Shown piece by piece: positions 1 to 7,060 of a stretch of 8,494 nt of DNA. How positions within the stretch are numbered: the first letter of the stretch is position 1; each line of letters opens with the position of its first letter. The translations under genes were made by a program, and so were the position numbers. Under the pieces are notes generated by a model. It worked only from the letters and a program-made list of their open reading frames with translations. It did not search any database and was not told the origin of the DNA. The DNA is taken from positions 1 through 8,494 of the forward strand of contig JACMKV010000082.1 in the NCBI GenBank assembly GCA_014379915.1, given 5' to 3'. The stretch comes from Burkholderiales bacterium (lineage in GTDB: Bacteria; Pseudomonadota; Gammaproteobacteria; Burkholderiales; JACMKV01).

Positions 1-65
1 ACATGAGCATTTTGAGTCCCTGAGCAACGAAGTATTGGCAAGCGCAGTAGTTTTTCAACCGCCTG
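1..65. repeat. Possible end of a dispersed intergenic repeat next to hisB
   Basis: This short non-coding stretch begins immediately after the hisB stop codon, at the point where hisH or another his gene usually follows. Read on the minus strand it starts with GCAGGCGGTTGAAAAACTAC, directly next to the CTAG that contains the hisB stop. The hexamer TGAGCA occurs twice as a direct repeat (4-9 and 21-26). Two minus-strand frames stay open across it, but neither has a credible ribosome binding site or resembles the start of HisH. The composition is more AT-rich than the flanking genes. From memory it resembles repeated intergenic sequences of some betaproteobacteria, which I cannot verify here. 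The far end lies outside the window, so its size and type are unknown. It could also be plain spacer. Confidence 0.3.
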
Positions 66-653
66 CTAGAGCAAACCCTTGGTCGACGGCAATACGCCGG
101 CCTGACGTTCGTCGGTTTCGACCGCCATGCGCAACGCACGTCCGAATGCCTTGAACGCCGTCTCGCATTGATGATGCGCGTTGATGCCGCGCAGATTATC
201 GATATGTAACGTAACGAGCGCGTGATTGGCGAAGCCCTGGAAAAATTCGCGGACCAGATCGACATCGAATTCGCCGATGCGCGCGCGCGTGAAGTCGATA
301 TCGAAAACCAGCCCTGGCCGGCCTGACAGATCGATCACCACGCGCGACAACGCTTCATCGAGCGGCACATATGCGTATCCGTAGCGGCGCACACCACGCT
401 TGTCTCCGATCGCTTTTGCAAAGGTTTGGCCGAGCGTGATGCCGATATCTTCGACGGTGTGATGCGCATCGATTGCAAGATCGCCGACCGCCTTGATGTC
501 GAGATCGAACGTACCGTGGCGCGCTACCTGATCGAGCATATGATCGAAAAAGGCGATCCCGCTGTCGAGTTTTGCTTCGCCCGAACCATCAAGATTCAGC
601 GTTACGCTTATCTGCGTCTCTTTGGTGTTGCGGTTAATTTGTGCGCTACGCAT
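66..653 (-). CDS. hisB: Imidazoleglycerol-phosphate dehydratase (HisB, monofunctional)
   Basis: This 195-residue cytoplasmic enzyme dehydrates imidazoleglycerol phosphate to imidazoleacetol phosphate, the step before HisC in histidine synthesis. The family's metal-binding histidine motifs are visible: FFDHML with His38, HHTVED at residues 64-69, and HHQCETAFK with His160, His161, Glu164 and Lys168. The protein ends in LPSTKGLL, a normal C-terminus for the family, so the gene is complete. It is the short form without the N-terminal phosphatase domain found in the E. coli bifunctional protein; histidinol-phosphate phosphatase must be encoded elsewhere. The ATG lies 3 bp after the hisC stop, with GGAAGC about 10 nt upstream inside the end of hisC, which suggests translational coupling. 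It is the last recognisable gene in the window. Confidence 0.97.
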   Translation of the reverse strand: MRSAQINRNTKETQISVTLNLDGSGEAKLDSGIAFFDHMLDQVARHGTFDLDIKAVGDLAIDAHHTVEDIGITLGQTFAKAIGDKRGVRRYGYAYVPLDEALSRVVIDLSGRPGLVFDIDFTRARIGEFDVDLVREFFQGFANHALVTLHIDNLRGINAHHQCETAFKAFGRALRMAVETDERQAGVLPSTKGLL

Positions 654-656
654 AAG

Positions 657-1733
657 CTAGGCAGCTTCCAGACTTTCGCTCAGGGCCCGCATGAACGCGC
701 GATTGTGCTGCGGCGTGCCGACGGTTACGCGCAGACAACCTGGGAGCAACCGATGGACGCCGTTCAAATTCTTGATCAACACGCCGCGCTGCTTCAAGCC
801 TTCAAAAACCGCATCAGCGTGCGATACGCAAAACAGAATAAAGTTGCCGGACGAAGGAAAAGCCTTGACGCCGGGAAAGCTCTGCAACGCCCCGAACAGA
901 CGCCGGCGTTCGCGCTTGATCGCGCCCGCTTGCGCCGCCAGGAGAACAGTTTCGCGCAACACGCGTTCAGCTACGATCTGCGTCAGTACATTGACATTAT
1001 ACGGCAAGCGCAGCTTTTCGAGCTGAGCGACCAGTCCGGGGCGGCCGACCAAAAAGCCGAGCCGCAAACCGGCGAGACCGAGCTTCGATAGCGTGCGCAT
1101 GAGCGACAAATTCGGGAATTCATTCAGGCGCGGCAAAAAGCTGCTGTCGGCAAACGCGTAATAAGCTTCGTCGATCACGACCAGGCCCGGCGCGGCTCGA
1201 ATAATTTGCGCCAATGCATCGGCATCGAACAGATTGCCGGTCGGATTGTTCGGGTAAGCAATAATGACCAGCGCCGGCTGAACTTCGTCGATCGCCGCGA
1301 GCGTTTGCTCGACGTCGAGCGAAAAATCGCGATTCAGCTCGACCGGCCGGTACTGCAATCCCGCATAGACAGCAATCAGGCCGAACATCGCGAACGAAGG
1401 CTCGACGCCGAGTAATACTGCGCCCGGTTTTGCGACCGCCAGAGCCAGAATCTGGATCAATTCGTCCGATCCGTTGCCGAGCAGGATCTCGCTATCCGCG
1501 GCGATATTCATAGTTTCGCGCAAGCGCGCTTTAAGCTGGGCAGCCCCGGAATCCGGATAACGATTGATCGCCGCGTCGCGCACCAGGTCGCCGATCTCCT
1601 TGCGCAGCGCAAGCGGCAGATCAAACGGATTCTCCATCGCATCGAGCTTGATCAGGCCGCTTGCGTCGTGCACGCGATAGGGCGAAAGCGCGCGAATTTC
1701 GTCGCGTATGACGTCGTCAGGAGATTTAGGCAT
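657..1733 (-). CDS. hisC: Histidinol-phosphate aminotransferase (HisC)
   Basis: This 358-residue class I/II PLP-dependent aminotransferase converts imidazoleacetol phosphate and glutamate to histidinol phosphate and 2-oxoglutarate in the cytoplasm. The fold-type I landmarks appear in order: LGNGSDELI at about 85-93 (phosphate-binding loop), YPNNPTG at 160-166 with the cofactor-contacting Asn163, VVIDEAYYAF at 185-194 with Asp188 and Tyr191, and TLSKLGLAGLRLG at 214-226, where Lys217 is the predicted Schiff-base lysine. Arg335 in CLRVTVGT is the expected substrate-carboxylate ligand. Length is normal. The start is the ATG 19 bp after the hisD stop. No clear Shine-Dalgarno sequence precedes it, so coupling to hisD translation is likely. 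The homologous aromatic aminotransferases are a possible confusion, but the his context settles the call. Confidence 0.96.
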   Translation of the reverse strand: MPKSPDDVIRDEIRALSPYRVHDASGLIKLDAMENPFDLPLALRKEIGDLVRDAAINRYPDSGAAQLKARLRETMNIAADSEILLGNGSDELIQILALAVAKPGAVLLGVEPSFAMFGLIAVYAGLQYRPVELNRDFSLDVEQTLAAIDEVQPALVIIAYPNNPTGNLFDADALAQIIRAAPGLVVIDEAYYAFADSSFLPRLNEFPNLSLMRTLSKLGLAGLRLGFLVGRPGLVAQLEKLRLPYNVNVLTQIVAERVLRETVLLAAQAGAIKRERRRLFGALQSFPGVKAFPSSGNFILFCVSHADAVFEGLKQRGVLIKNLNGVHRLLPGCLRVTVGTPQHNRAFMRALSESLEAA

Positions 1734-1752
1734 GGTGCGGCGAAGGTCGGCG

Positions 1753-3063
1753 CTAGCGCTTCAAACGGTATTCGGCCGATTTGGCGTGCGCCGGCAGGCC
1801 TTCGCCATAAGCAAGCTCTGCCGCGATCCGCCCCAGCGTATCCGCGCCTTCCCGGGATACCTGAATCAGACTCGTGCGCTTTTGAAAATCGTAGACGCCG
1901 AGCGGGGATGAGAAGCGCGCCGTTCCCGACGTCGGCAGCACATGATTCGGGCCTGCGCAATAATCGCCGAGCGCTTCCGATGAATAAGGGCCAAGAAAAA
2001 TTGCGCCGGCGTGACGAATTTCGCCCGCTAATTGCTCCGGATTTTCGACCGCCAGTTCCAGGTGCTCCGGTGCGATGCGGTTGGCGATCTCACACGCTTC
2101 CTCGAGATCGCGAACCGCGATCAAGGCGCCGCGCGTTTCCAGCGACGCTCGAATCACGTCGCGCCGCGGCATGCCTTGGATCTGGCGATCGATGCTGTCA
2201 GCAACAGCGTCGATGAAGCCGGCATCGGGGCACAGCAGAATCGCCTGCGCCATCTCATCGTGCTCGGCTTGTGAAAGCAGGTCCATCGCAATCCAGTCCG
2301 GGTTCACGCTGCCGTCGCAGATAACCAGAATTTCGGATGGCCCGGCAATCATGTCGATGCCGACGGCGCCGAATACGCGACGCTTGGCGGCAGCGACATA
2401 CGCGTTGCCTGGCCCGACGATCTTGTCGACGCGCGGGACCGTCGCCGTGCCAAAAGCCAGCGCAGCGATCGCCTGCGCACCGCCGACAGTAAACACACGA
2501 TCGACGCCGCACAATGCGGCGGCCGCCAGCACCATCGCGTTTTTCTCCCCATTCGGAGTGGGCACGGTCATGACGATCTCGGCAACGCGCGCGACTTTCG
2601 CCGGCACCGCATTCATCAACACCGAAGACGGATAGGCGGCGCGACCGCCGGGCACATAAATGCCGACGCGGTCGAGCGGCGTGATCTGCTGGCCGAGCAT
2701 GGTGCCGTCGGCCTCGGTATAGCGCCACGATTGCGCGATCTGTTTTTCGTGATAGTGGCGCACGCGTTCGGCGGCACGCTCGAGTGCGTTGCGCTGGGCG
2801 GCCGGCAATTGGACAAGCGCCGCTCGCAACTCCGATTGCGGCAATTCGAGTTCGGCAATTGAAGCAGCCGGGATGCGGTCGAAGCGCTGCGTGTATTCAA
2901 GCAGCGCTTCGTCGCCACGCGCTTTGACGTCGCGAAGAATGCTCGCCACGACCGCCTCGATGGCTTCGTCCTGCGCGCTATCGAACGCGAGCAAATGCGC
3001 GAGCCGGCCGTCGAAATCGGCCTCCTGACTCGACCATCGTTTGATGTTTACGCGGTTCTGCAT
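1753..3063 (-). CDS. hisD: Histidinol dehydrogenase (HisD)
   Basis: This 436-residue zinc enzyme carries out the last two steps of histidine biosynthesis, the NAD-dependent oxidation of L-histidinol to histidinal and then to histidine. Diagnostic sequences are RVGIYVPGG (132-140), IVGPGNAYVAAAKR (215-228), IDMIAGPSEI (236-245), DLLSQAEHD (261-269), IAPEHLEL (330-337) and GPNHVLPT (371-378). By alignment to the well-studied E. coli enzyme, the zinc ligands are Gln265, His268, Asp367 and His426, and the catalytic pair is Glu333-His334; all are present. Length matches the family. The ATG is 4 bp after the hisG stop and has no obvious ribosome binding site, so it is probably translated by coupling to hisG. 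Nothing unusual is seen in the protein. Confidence 0.98.
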   Translation of the reverse strand: MQNRVNIKRWSSQEADFDGRLAHLLAFDSAQDEAIEAVVASILRDVKARGDEALLEYTQRFDRIPAASIAELELPQSELRAALVQLPAAQRNALERAAERVRHYHEKQIAQSWRYTEADGTMLGQQITPLDRVGIYVPGGRAAYPSSVLMNAVPAKVARVAEIVMTVPTPNGEKNAMVLAAAALCGVDRVFTVGGAQAIAALAFGTATVPRVDKIVGPGNAYVAAAKRRVFGAVGIDMIAGPSEILVICDGSVNPDWIAMDLLSQAEHDEMAQAILLCPDAGFIDAVADSIDRQIQGMPRRDVIRASLETRGALIAVRDLEEACEIANRIAPEHLELAVENPEQLAGEIRHAGAIFLGPYSSEALGDYCAGPNHVLPTSGTARFSSPLGVYDFQKRTSLIQVSREGADTLGRIAAELAYGEGLPAHAKSAEYRLKR

Positions 3064-3067
3064 GTGG

Positions 3068-3715
3068 TTATACGGGCGTGACGGCGTGTGCGAATGAATC
3101 GAGCAGCGGCTGGATCAGCGCTCGCTTCAGCTTCAAAGCCGCCTGGTTGACGATCAGCCGCGCTGATACCGGCATGATGTCTTCGACCGCGCGCAGATTG
3201 TTCGCGCGCAGCGTGTTGCCGCTGGAAACCAGATCGACGATCGCATCGGCGAGGCCGACCAGCGGCGCCAGTTCCATCGAGCCATACAGCTTGATCAGAT
3301 CGACATGGACGCCCTTGGCGGCAAAGTGCTCACGCGCCGTCTGCAGGTATTTGGTCGCGACGCGAAGCCGGGCGCCGCGCCGGACCGCCGATTCGTAATC
3401 GTAATCCTGTGCCGCGGCAACGACCATGCGGCAGCGCGCGATTTGCAGATCGATCGGTTGATAGAGACCGGCAGCGCCCTGCTCGGCCAGCACGTCTCGA
3501 CCGGCTACGCCGAGATCGGCAGCCCCGTAGCGCACATACGTCGGCACATCGGACGCACGCACGATGATTACGCGCATGTCGCTGCGGCTGGTCGGCAAAA
3601 TCAGCTTGCGCGAGGTTTCCGCATCTTCGGTGACGATGATTCCGGCCGCTTCCAATAACGGCAGAGTCTCGTCGAAGATGCGCCCTTTCGAAAGCGCGAT
3701 GGTCAAGCCGCTCAT
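3068..3715 (-). CDS. hisG: ATP phosphoribosyltransferase catalytic subunit, short form (HisG)
   Basis: This protein catalyses the first step of histidine synthesis, condensing ATP with PRPP to give phosphoribosyl-ATP. At 215 residues it is the short form: the catalytic periplasmic-binding-protein-like domain is present, but the roughly 80-residue C-terminal regulatory domain of long HisG is absent. Short-form enzymes are known to act as hetero-octamers with HisZ, a histidyl-tRNA-synthetase paralogue. No hisZ is in this window, so it should be elsewhere in the genome. Visible motifs are the N-terminal IALSKGRIFDETLPLL (5-20), GAADLGVAGRD (64-74) and the PRPP-binding region around DAIVDLVSSGNTLRANNL (157-174). 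The ATG is 3 bp after the murA stop, with no well-placed Shine-Dalgarno sequence, so reinitiation from murA is the likely mode of translation. Confidence 0.97.
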   Translation of the reverse strand: MSGLTIALSKGRIFDETLPLLEAAGIIVTEDAETSRKLILPTSRSDMRVIIVRASDVPTYVRYGAADLGVAGRDVLAEQGAAGLYQPIDLQIARCRMVVAAAQDYDYESAVRRGARLRVATKYLQTAREHFAAKGVHVDLIKLYGSMELAPLVGLADAIVDLVSSGNTLRANNLRAVEDIMPVSARLIVNQAALKLKRALIQPLLDSFAHAVTPV

Positions 3716-3718
3716 CTT

Positions 3719-4981
3719 TCAATGCACCCGGCGGATGTTTGCGCCGAGCTGCGACAGCTTGTCTTCGATGTGTTCGTAGCCGCGGTCGAGGTGGTAAATG
3801 CGGTCTATCGTGGTTTCGCCGTTGGCCATCAAGCCGGCGATGACGAGACTGGCCGATGCGCGCAGATCAGTCGCCATCACTCTTGCGCCGTCGAGCTGGG
3901 CGACGCCCTTGATCACGGCAGTATTGCCCTCGACTTCGATATCGGCCCCGAGCCGGCGCAGTTCCTGCACGTGCATGAAGCGGTTTTCGAAAATCGTTTC
4001 GGTCATGATCGCGGTGCCGGCGGCCATGCAGTTCAAAGCCATGAATTGCGCCTGCATGTCGGTCGGAAACGCCGGGTACGGCGCAGTGCGAAGATTGACT
4101 GCGCGCAGAGGACCGTTTTTCCGGAGCCGGATCCAGTCCTCGCCAGATTCGATCTTTGCACCGGCGTCGAGCAACTTGTCGAGCACGGCATCGAGCATGC
4201 CACTGCGCGTGTTGACGAGCGTGACCGCGCCGCCGGTCGCCGCTGCTGCGACCAGAAACGTGCCGCTTTCGATGCGATCGGGCATGATGCGATAGCTCGC
4301 GCCGTGCAAATTCGCGACACCTACGATATGGACCGCGTCGCTGCCGGCGCCGCTGATTTTTGCGCCCATCGCGATCAGACATTTCGCCAGATCGACGACT
4401 TCAGGTTCGCGCGCGGCGTTTTCGATCAGGGTGACGCCATCGGCCAGGGTTGCCGCCATCATCAGGTTTTCGGTCCCAGTTACGGAAACCAGATCCATGA
4501 CGATGCGCGCACCGCGCAAGCGTTTGGCGCGCGCGTGAATGTAACCGTGCTCGATCGCGATTTCCGCGCCCATCGCCTGCAGACCCCTGATATGCAGGTC
4601 GACCGGGCGCAGTCCGATCGCGCAGCCACCGGGCAGGGAAACGCTCGCCTCGCCGAAGCGCGCAAGCATCGGTCCGAGTACGAGAATGGCGGCGCGCATG
4701 GTCTTGACCATCTCGTACGGCGCGACCAGATTTTCGACGTCGCGTCCGCTCAATTCGATGGTTGTATCAGCGCCCGAGCTGCGCGTGCTGATGCGGACGC
4801 CGATCTGTTCGAGCAGCTTGATTGCGGTCGTCACGTCGTGCAGCCGCGGCACGTTGCTCAAGGTCAGCGTATCGGCCGTCAGCAGCGATGCGCATAGTAT
4901 CGGCAAGGCGGCATTCTTGGCGCCCGAAATCCGCACCTCTCCGGACAGCGGCGTGCCGCCCTGAATCGCAAGTCTGTCCAT
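3719..4981 (-). CDS. murA: UDP-N-acetylglucosamine 1-carboxyvinyltransferase (MurA)
   Basis: This 420-residue cytoplasmic enzyme transfers enolpyruvate from PEP to UDP-GlcNAc, the first committed step of peptidoglycan synthesis and the target of fosfomycin. The EPSP-synthase-like fold shows the expected residues: Lys22 and Asn23 in ISGAKNAALP, the catalytic cysteine Cys120 in LPGGCAIGLRPVDLH (the fosfomycin-reactive position, so intrinsic resistance by Cys-to-Asp change is not expected), Asp308 in AFPTDMQAQF, and the C-terminal LDRGYEHIEDKL (398-409). Length is normal. The ATG is supported by GGAA with a 6-nt spacer at 4988-4991, inside a tandem repeat. It sits between bolA and hisG, a placement common in betaproteobacteria as far as I recall, and is likely co-transcribed with both. 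Confidence 0.98.
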   Translation of the reverse strand: MDRLAIQGGTPLSGEVRISGAKNAALPILCASLLTADTLTLSNVPRLHDVTTAIKLLEQIGVRISTRSSGADTTIELSGRDVENLVAPYEMVKTMRAAILVLGPMLARFGEASVSLPGGCAIGLRPVDLHIRGLQAMGAEIAIEHGYIHARAKRLRGARIVMDLVSVTGTENLMMAATLADGVTLIENAAREPEVVDLAKCLIAMGAKISGAGSDAVHIVGVANLHGASYRIMPDRIESGTFLVAAAATGGAVTLVNTRSGMLDAVLDKLLDAGAKIESGEDWIRLRKNGPLRAVNLRTAPYPAFPTDMQAQFMALNCMAAGTAIMTETIFENRFMHVQELRRLGADIEVEGNTAVIKGVAQLDGARVMATDLRASASLVIAGLMANGETTIDRIYHLDRGYEHIEDKLSQLGANIRRVH

Positions 4982-4983
4982 TC

Positions 4984-5037
4984 AGGATTCCAGCAGAACT
5001 AAGGATTGGAGCAAAAGCAAGGATTGCAGCAGAATCA
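4984..5037. repeat. 3 x 18-bp imperfect tandem repeat filling the bolA-murA spacer
   Basis: Three head-to-tail 18-bp units occupy 4984-5001, 5002-5019 and 5020-5037. On the plus strand they read AGGATTCCAGCAGAACTA, AGGATTGGAGCAAAAGCA and AGGATTGCAGCAGAATCA; the core AGGATT..AGCA.AA is shared by all three. On the transcribed strand the first unit begins with the bolA TGA stop codon, and the last unit ends 2 nt before the murA ATG. Only the unit next to murA carries GGAATCC; the other two have CAATCC, so only this copy offers a Shine-Dalgarno-like GGAA. The array is not coding: the minus-strand frame that continues from bolA has its TGA at the start and a further TAG in the third unit. Confidence 0.85.
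4988..4991 (-). promoter_or_regulatory. murA ribosome binding site (GGAA)
   Basis: The minus strand reads GGAATCCTGAATG, which puts GGAA 6 nt before the murA start codon. It lies inside the repeat unit nearest murA. The two more distal units have CAATCC at the same place, so this single-copy difference makes the repeat suitable as a ribosome binding site. It supports the chosen murA start. Confidence 0.55.
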
Positions 5038-5283
5038 GCTCTCGCCTGCGCGCTGCTGCCATTCTTCGGGTGTGTACGTTTTCATCGACAGCGCGTGAAT
5101 GTCCGCGCGCATGCGGTCTCCGAGCGCTTTATAGACCGTCTGGTGTTGACGCACGCGATTCTGGCCGCGGAACGCGGCGCTAACGATGACCGCTTCAAAA
5201 TGCTGGCCATCGCCTTCGACGGCGACGAACTCGCACTCGAGGCTGGTTTCGATATAGCTTTTTACGGTTTCGGGTTCGAGCAT
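5035..5283 (-). CDS. ibaG: BolA-family protein, IbaG-like
   Basis: This 82-residue cytoplasmic protein belongs to the BolA/IbaG (YrbA) family. Members form complexes with monothiol glutaredoxins and take part in iron-sulfur cluster handling; E. coli IbaG is linked to acid stress. The family core is clear: VEGDGQHFEAVIVSAAF (22-38), RQHQTVYKALGDRM (45-58) and the C-terminal IHALSMKTYTPEEW (62-75). His63 is the invariant histidine expected to bind a shared [2Fe-2S] cluster; His28 and Cys17 are nearby candidates for a second ligand. Neighbouring murA points to the IbaG branch rather than BolA proper, as in E. coli, where ibaG precedes murA. The ATG is 28 bp after the permease stop and has no obvious Shine-Dalgarno sequence. 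Confidence 0.9.
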   Translation of the reverse strand: MLEPETVKSYIETSLECEFVAVEGDGQHFEAVIVSAAFRGQNRVRQHQTVYKALGDRMRADIHALSMKTYTPEEWQQRAGES

Positions 5284-5311
5284 GGGAATGGTCAGGAGAG
5301 TGGCGGGGCGG

Positions 5312-6082
5312 CTATTGGCGGAGCTTGTAACCGCTCTTGAGCAAACGCAAAGTCAGCAAGGATAGAGCAAAAAAAGATGTTGCGACAACCGCCGCGCTGA
5401 AATACGGCGAAACGTCGGAGACGCCGAAAAATCCGAAGCGGAAGCCATCTATCATGTAAAAAAACGGATTGAAATGCGAAATCGTCTGCCAGAAGCCCGG
5501 CAGCGAATGGATCGAGTAGAACACGCCGCTCAGAAATGTCAGCGGCAGGATGATGAAATTCTGGAATGCCGCGAGTTGATCGAATTTTTCGGCCCAGATG
5601 CCGGCGATAATGCCGAGCGCGCCGAGCAGGCCGCTGCCGAGCACGGCGAACAGCAGCGCCCACAGCGGATAGTGCAAATCGAGCTGCACAAACGGCAGCG
5701 TCAGTACGATCACCCCCAGCCCGACCGCGCAGCCGCGAACCATGGCCGCCAGCACATAAGCCAGAAAAAACTCCCAGTGCGACAGCGGCGCGAGCAGCGT
5801 AAAAATGATGTTTCCGGTAACTTTCGACTGAATCAGGCTCGATGAACTGTTGGCGAACGCATTCTGCAAAATCGCCATCATGGCAAGGCCGGGAATCAGG
5901 AACGAGGTGTAGCGCACGCCGTCGAACACCTCGACGTGTTGTTCCAGCGCGTGGGAAAAAACCAGCAGATAAAGCAGCGCCGTCAGGACGGGCGCCATCA
6001 CGGTCTGGAAGCTCACTTTCCAGAAGCGCAGCAGTTCTTTGTAAAAAAGAGTCGCGAATCCGGTCATGCCTGGACTGCTCAT
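5312..6082 (-). CDS. ABC-2 type transporter permease (YadH-like)
   Basis: This 256-residue inner-membrane protein is the membrane subunit of an ABC-2 family exporter. About six hydrophobic segments can be seen, near residues 25-43, 60-80, 103-128, 137-163, 171-192 and 228-248. The ABC-2 consensus region WAEKFDQLAAFQNF...PLTFLSGVFYS spans about 163-190. The reading frame stays open upstream to 6382, but the extra 100 residues are arginine/alanine-rich, hydrophilic and lie inside the ATPase gene in another frame, so I exclude them. The chosen ATG overlaps the ATPase stop as ATGA, a typical coupled arrangement. A second in-frame ATG at 6067 (giving MTGFATLFYKELL) also fits the family start. Substrate is unknown; YadH-type permeases are usually annotated generically as multidrug or polysaccharide exporters. 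Confidence 0.9.
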   Translation of the reverse strand: MSSPGMTGFATLFYKELLRFWKVSFQTVMAPVLTALLYLLVFSHALEQHVEVFDGVRYTSFLIPGLAMMAILQNAFANSSSSLIQSKVTGNIIFTLLAPLSHWEFFLAYVLAAMVRGCAVGLGVIVLTLPFVQLDLHYPLWALLFAVLGSGLLGALGIIAGIWAEKFDQLAAFQNFIILPLTFLSGVFYSIHSLPGFWQTISHFNPFFYMIDGFRFGFFGVSDVSPYFSAAVVATSFFALSLLTLRLLKSGYKLRQ

Positions 6083-6978
6083 TGCCGGCTCATGATCTGC
6101 AAAAATACTTCCTCGAGATCGGGCTGCTGCAGTTCCAGTTCCTGCACGGCGATGCCGGCCATCCGCAGCTCGGCCATGACTCTTTCGATTTCGGCGTAAT
6201 CCTCGATTTTCAAGGTGAAGCTTTTCTCGCCTTTGGCGATCTGCATCGGCCGCAGCGCCAGCGGCAGCTCGTTCGGTTTCAGCCACAGCTTCAGGCGCCG
6301 GCCGGACACGCTGTTCAGCAGATTTTGCGTGCTGTCGAGTGCCACGATAGCCCCGCGTTTCAGCATCGCAATACGGCTGCACAGGATTTCCGCTTCCTCA
6401 AGATAGTGGGTAGTCAGCACGATCGTATGCCCACCGCGATTCAGCTTGCGGATGAAGCTCCACAGCGTCTGCCGCAACGCGACGTCGACGCCCGCCGTCG
6501 GCTCATCGAGCACGATCACCGGCGGCTTGTGCACGAGCGCCTGCGCCACCAGCACGCGGCGCTTCATGCCGCCGGACAACGCGCGCATATTGGTGTCGGC
6601 TTTGTCGGCGAGATCGAGGTGGTGGATCACTTCGTCTATCCAGCTCCGGTTGTCGCGAATGCCGAAATAACCCGACTGTATCGTCAGCGCTTCGCGCACC
6701 GTGAAAAACGGATCGAACACGAGTTCCTGCGGGACCACGCCAAGGCGTCGGCGCGCGTCGCGGTACCGGTTCACGACATCGAATCCCATCACTGCAAGCG
6801 TTCCCGAATCGGCCAGAGACAAGCCAGCGAGAAGATTGATCAGCGTCGTCTTGCCGGCGCCGTTCGGCCCCAACAGACCAAAAAATTCGCCTTCAGCGAT
6901 ATCGAGATCGATGCCGGCGAGCGCGGTCAACGCGCCAAAGCGCTTGCTCACATCCCTGATTTCGATCGCGGCGGTCAT
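6079..6978 (-). CDS. ABC transporter ATP-binding protein (YadG/CcmA-like)
   Basis: This 299-residue cytoplasmic ATPase powers the ABC-2 permease encoded next to it. All nucleotide-binding motifs are intact: Walker A GPNGAGKT (37-44), Q-loop Gln84 in VVPQE, signature LSGGM (134-138), Walker B VIVLDEP (154-160) and the switch His191 in TTHYLEEAE. The region after about 220 is a C-terminal domain typical of exporter ATPases. I chose the ATG giving MTAAIEIRDVSKRFG because homologous ATPases start there. The frame extends to an ATG at 7050, adding 24 residues that do not look like family sequence; neither start has a strong ribosome binding site. The stop overlaps the permease ATG. The 129-bp spacer before it is the longest in the window and could hold a promoter, although I see no convincing one. 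Confidence 0.92.
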   Translation of the reverse strand: MTAAIEIRDVSKRFGALTALAGIDLDIAEGEFFGLLGPNGAGKTTLINLLAGLSLADSGTLAVMGFDVVNRYRDARRRLGVVPQELVFDPFFTVREALTIQSGYFGIRDNRSWIDEVIHHLDLADKADTNMRALSGGMKRRVLVAQALVHKPPVIVLDEPTAGVDVALRQTLWSFIRKLNRGGHTIVLTTHYLEEAEILCSRIAMLKRGAIVALDSTQNLLNSVSGRRLKLWLKPNELPLALRPMQIAKGEKSFTLKIEDYAEIERVMAELRMAGIAVQELELQQPDLEEVFLQIMSRQ

Positions 6979-7041
6979 GCAGGAAGAGATCGCGGGAGGA
7001 ATTGAGGCGAACGATGCGGCGGACGAGAAAGGGCCAATTTT

Positions 7042-7060
7042 GCGAGCCATGAATGCTCGC
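7042..7060. other. Short perfect hairpin upstream of the ABC ATPase gene
   Basis: GCGAGC (7042-7047) and GCTCGC (7055-7060) are perfect inverted repeats separated by a 7-nt loop. On the transcribed strand the alternative upstream ATG of the ATPase frame lies at the end of the loop. No T-run follows, so it is not an intrinsic terminator. A 6-bp stem can arise by chance in GC-rich DNA. If real it could hinder use of the upstream start codon or slow decay of the transcript between mlaB and the ABC genes. Confidence 0.3.

Noticed and set aside
1..65. Start of hisH after hisB
   Set aside because: None of the minus-strand frames gives a HisH-like N-terminus (for example an early IVDYG.GN motif), and there is no suitable start with a ribosome binding site.
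3722..4897. Plus-strand open frame of 391 codons opposite murA
   Set aside because: It is fully antisense to an unmistakable murA. Its product is rich in Arg, Asp, His and Gln with no recognisable domain, as expected for a shadow frame in GC-rich, strongly codon-biased DNA.
5366..5464. Runs of seven A (T on the coding strand) in the permease gene as phase-variation tracts
   Set aside because: Both encode Phe-Phe in conserved, in-frame positions. Seven-base A/T runs are ordinary, and the gene is intact.
6083..6382. N-terminal 100-residue extension of the permease frame
   Set aside because: It lies within the ATPase gene in a different frame, is hydrophilic and Arg/Ala-rich, and precedes a start with perfect ATGA coupling that matches the family N-terminus.
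5842..7005. Plus-strand open frame of 387 codons opposite the ABC transporter genes
   Set aside because: It is antisense to two intact ABC genes with all motifs present. The translation is low-complexity, rich in Arg, Gln and His, and has no family resemblance.
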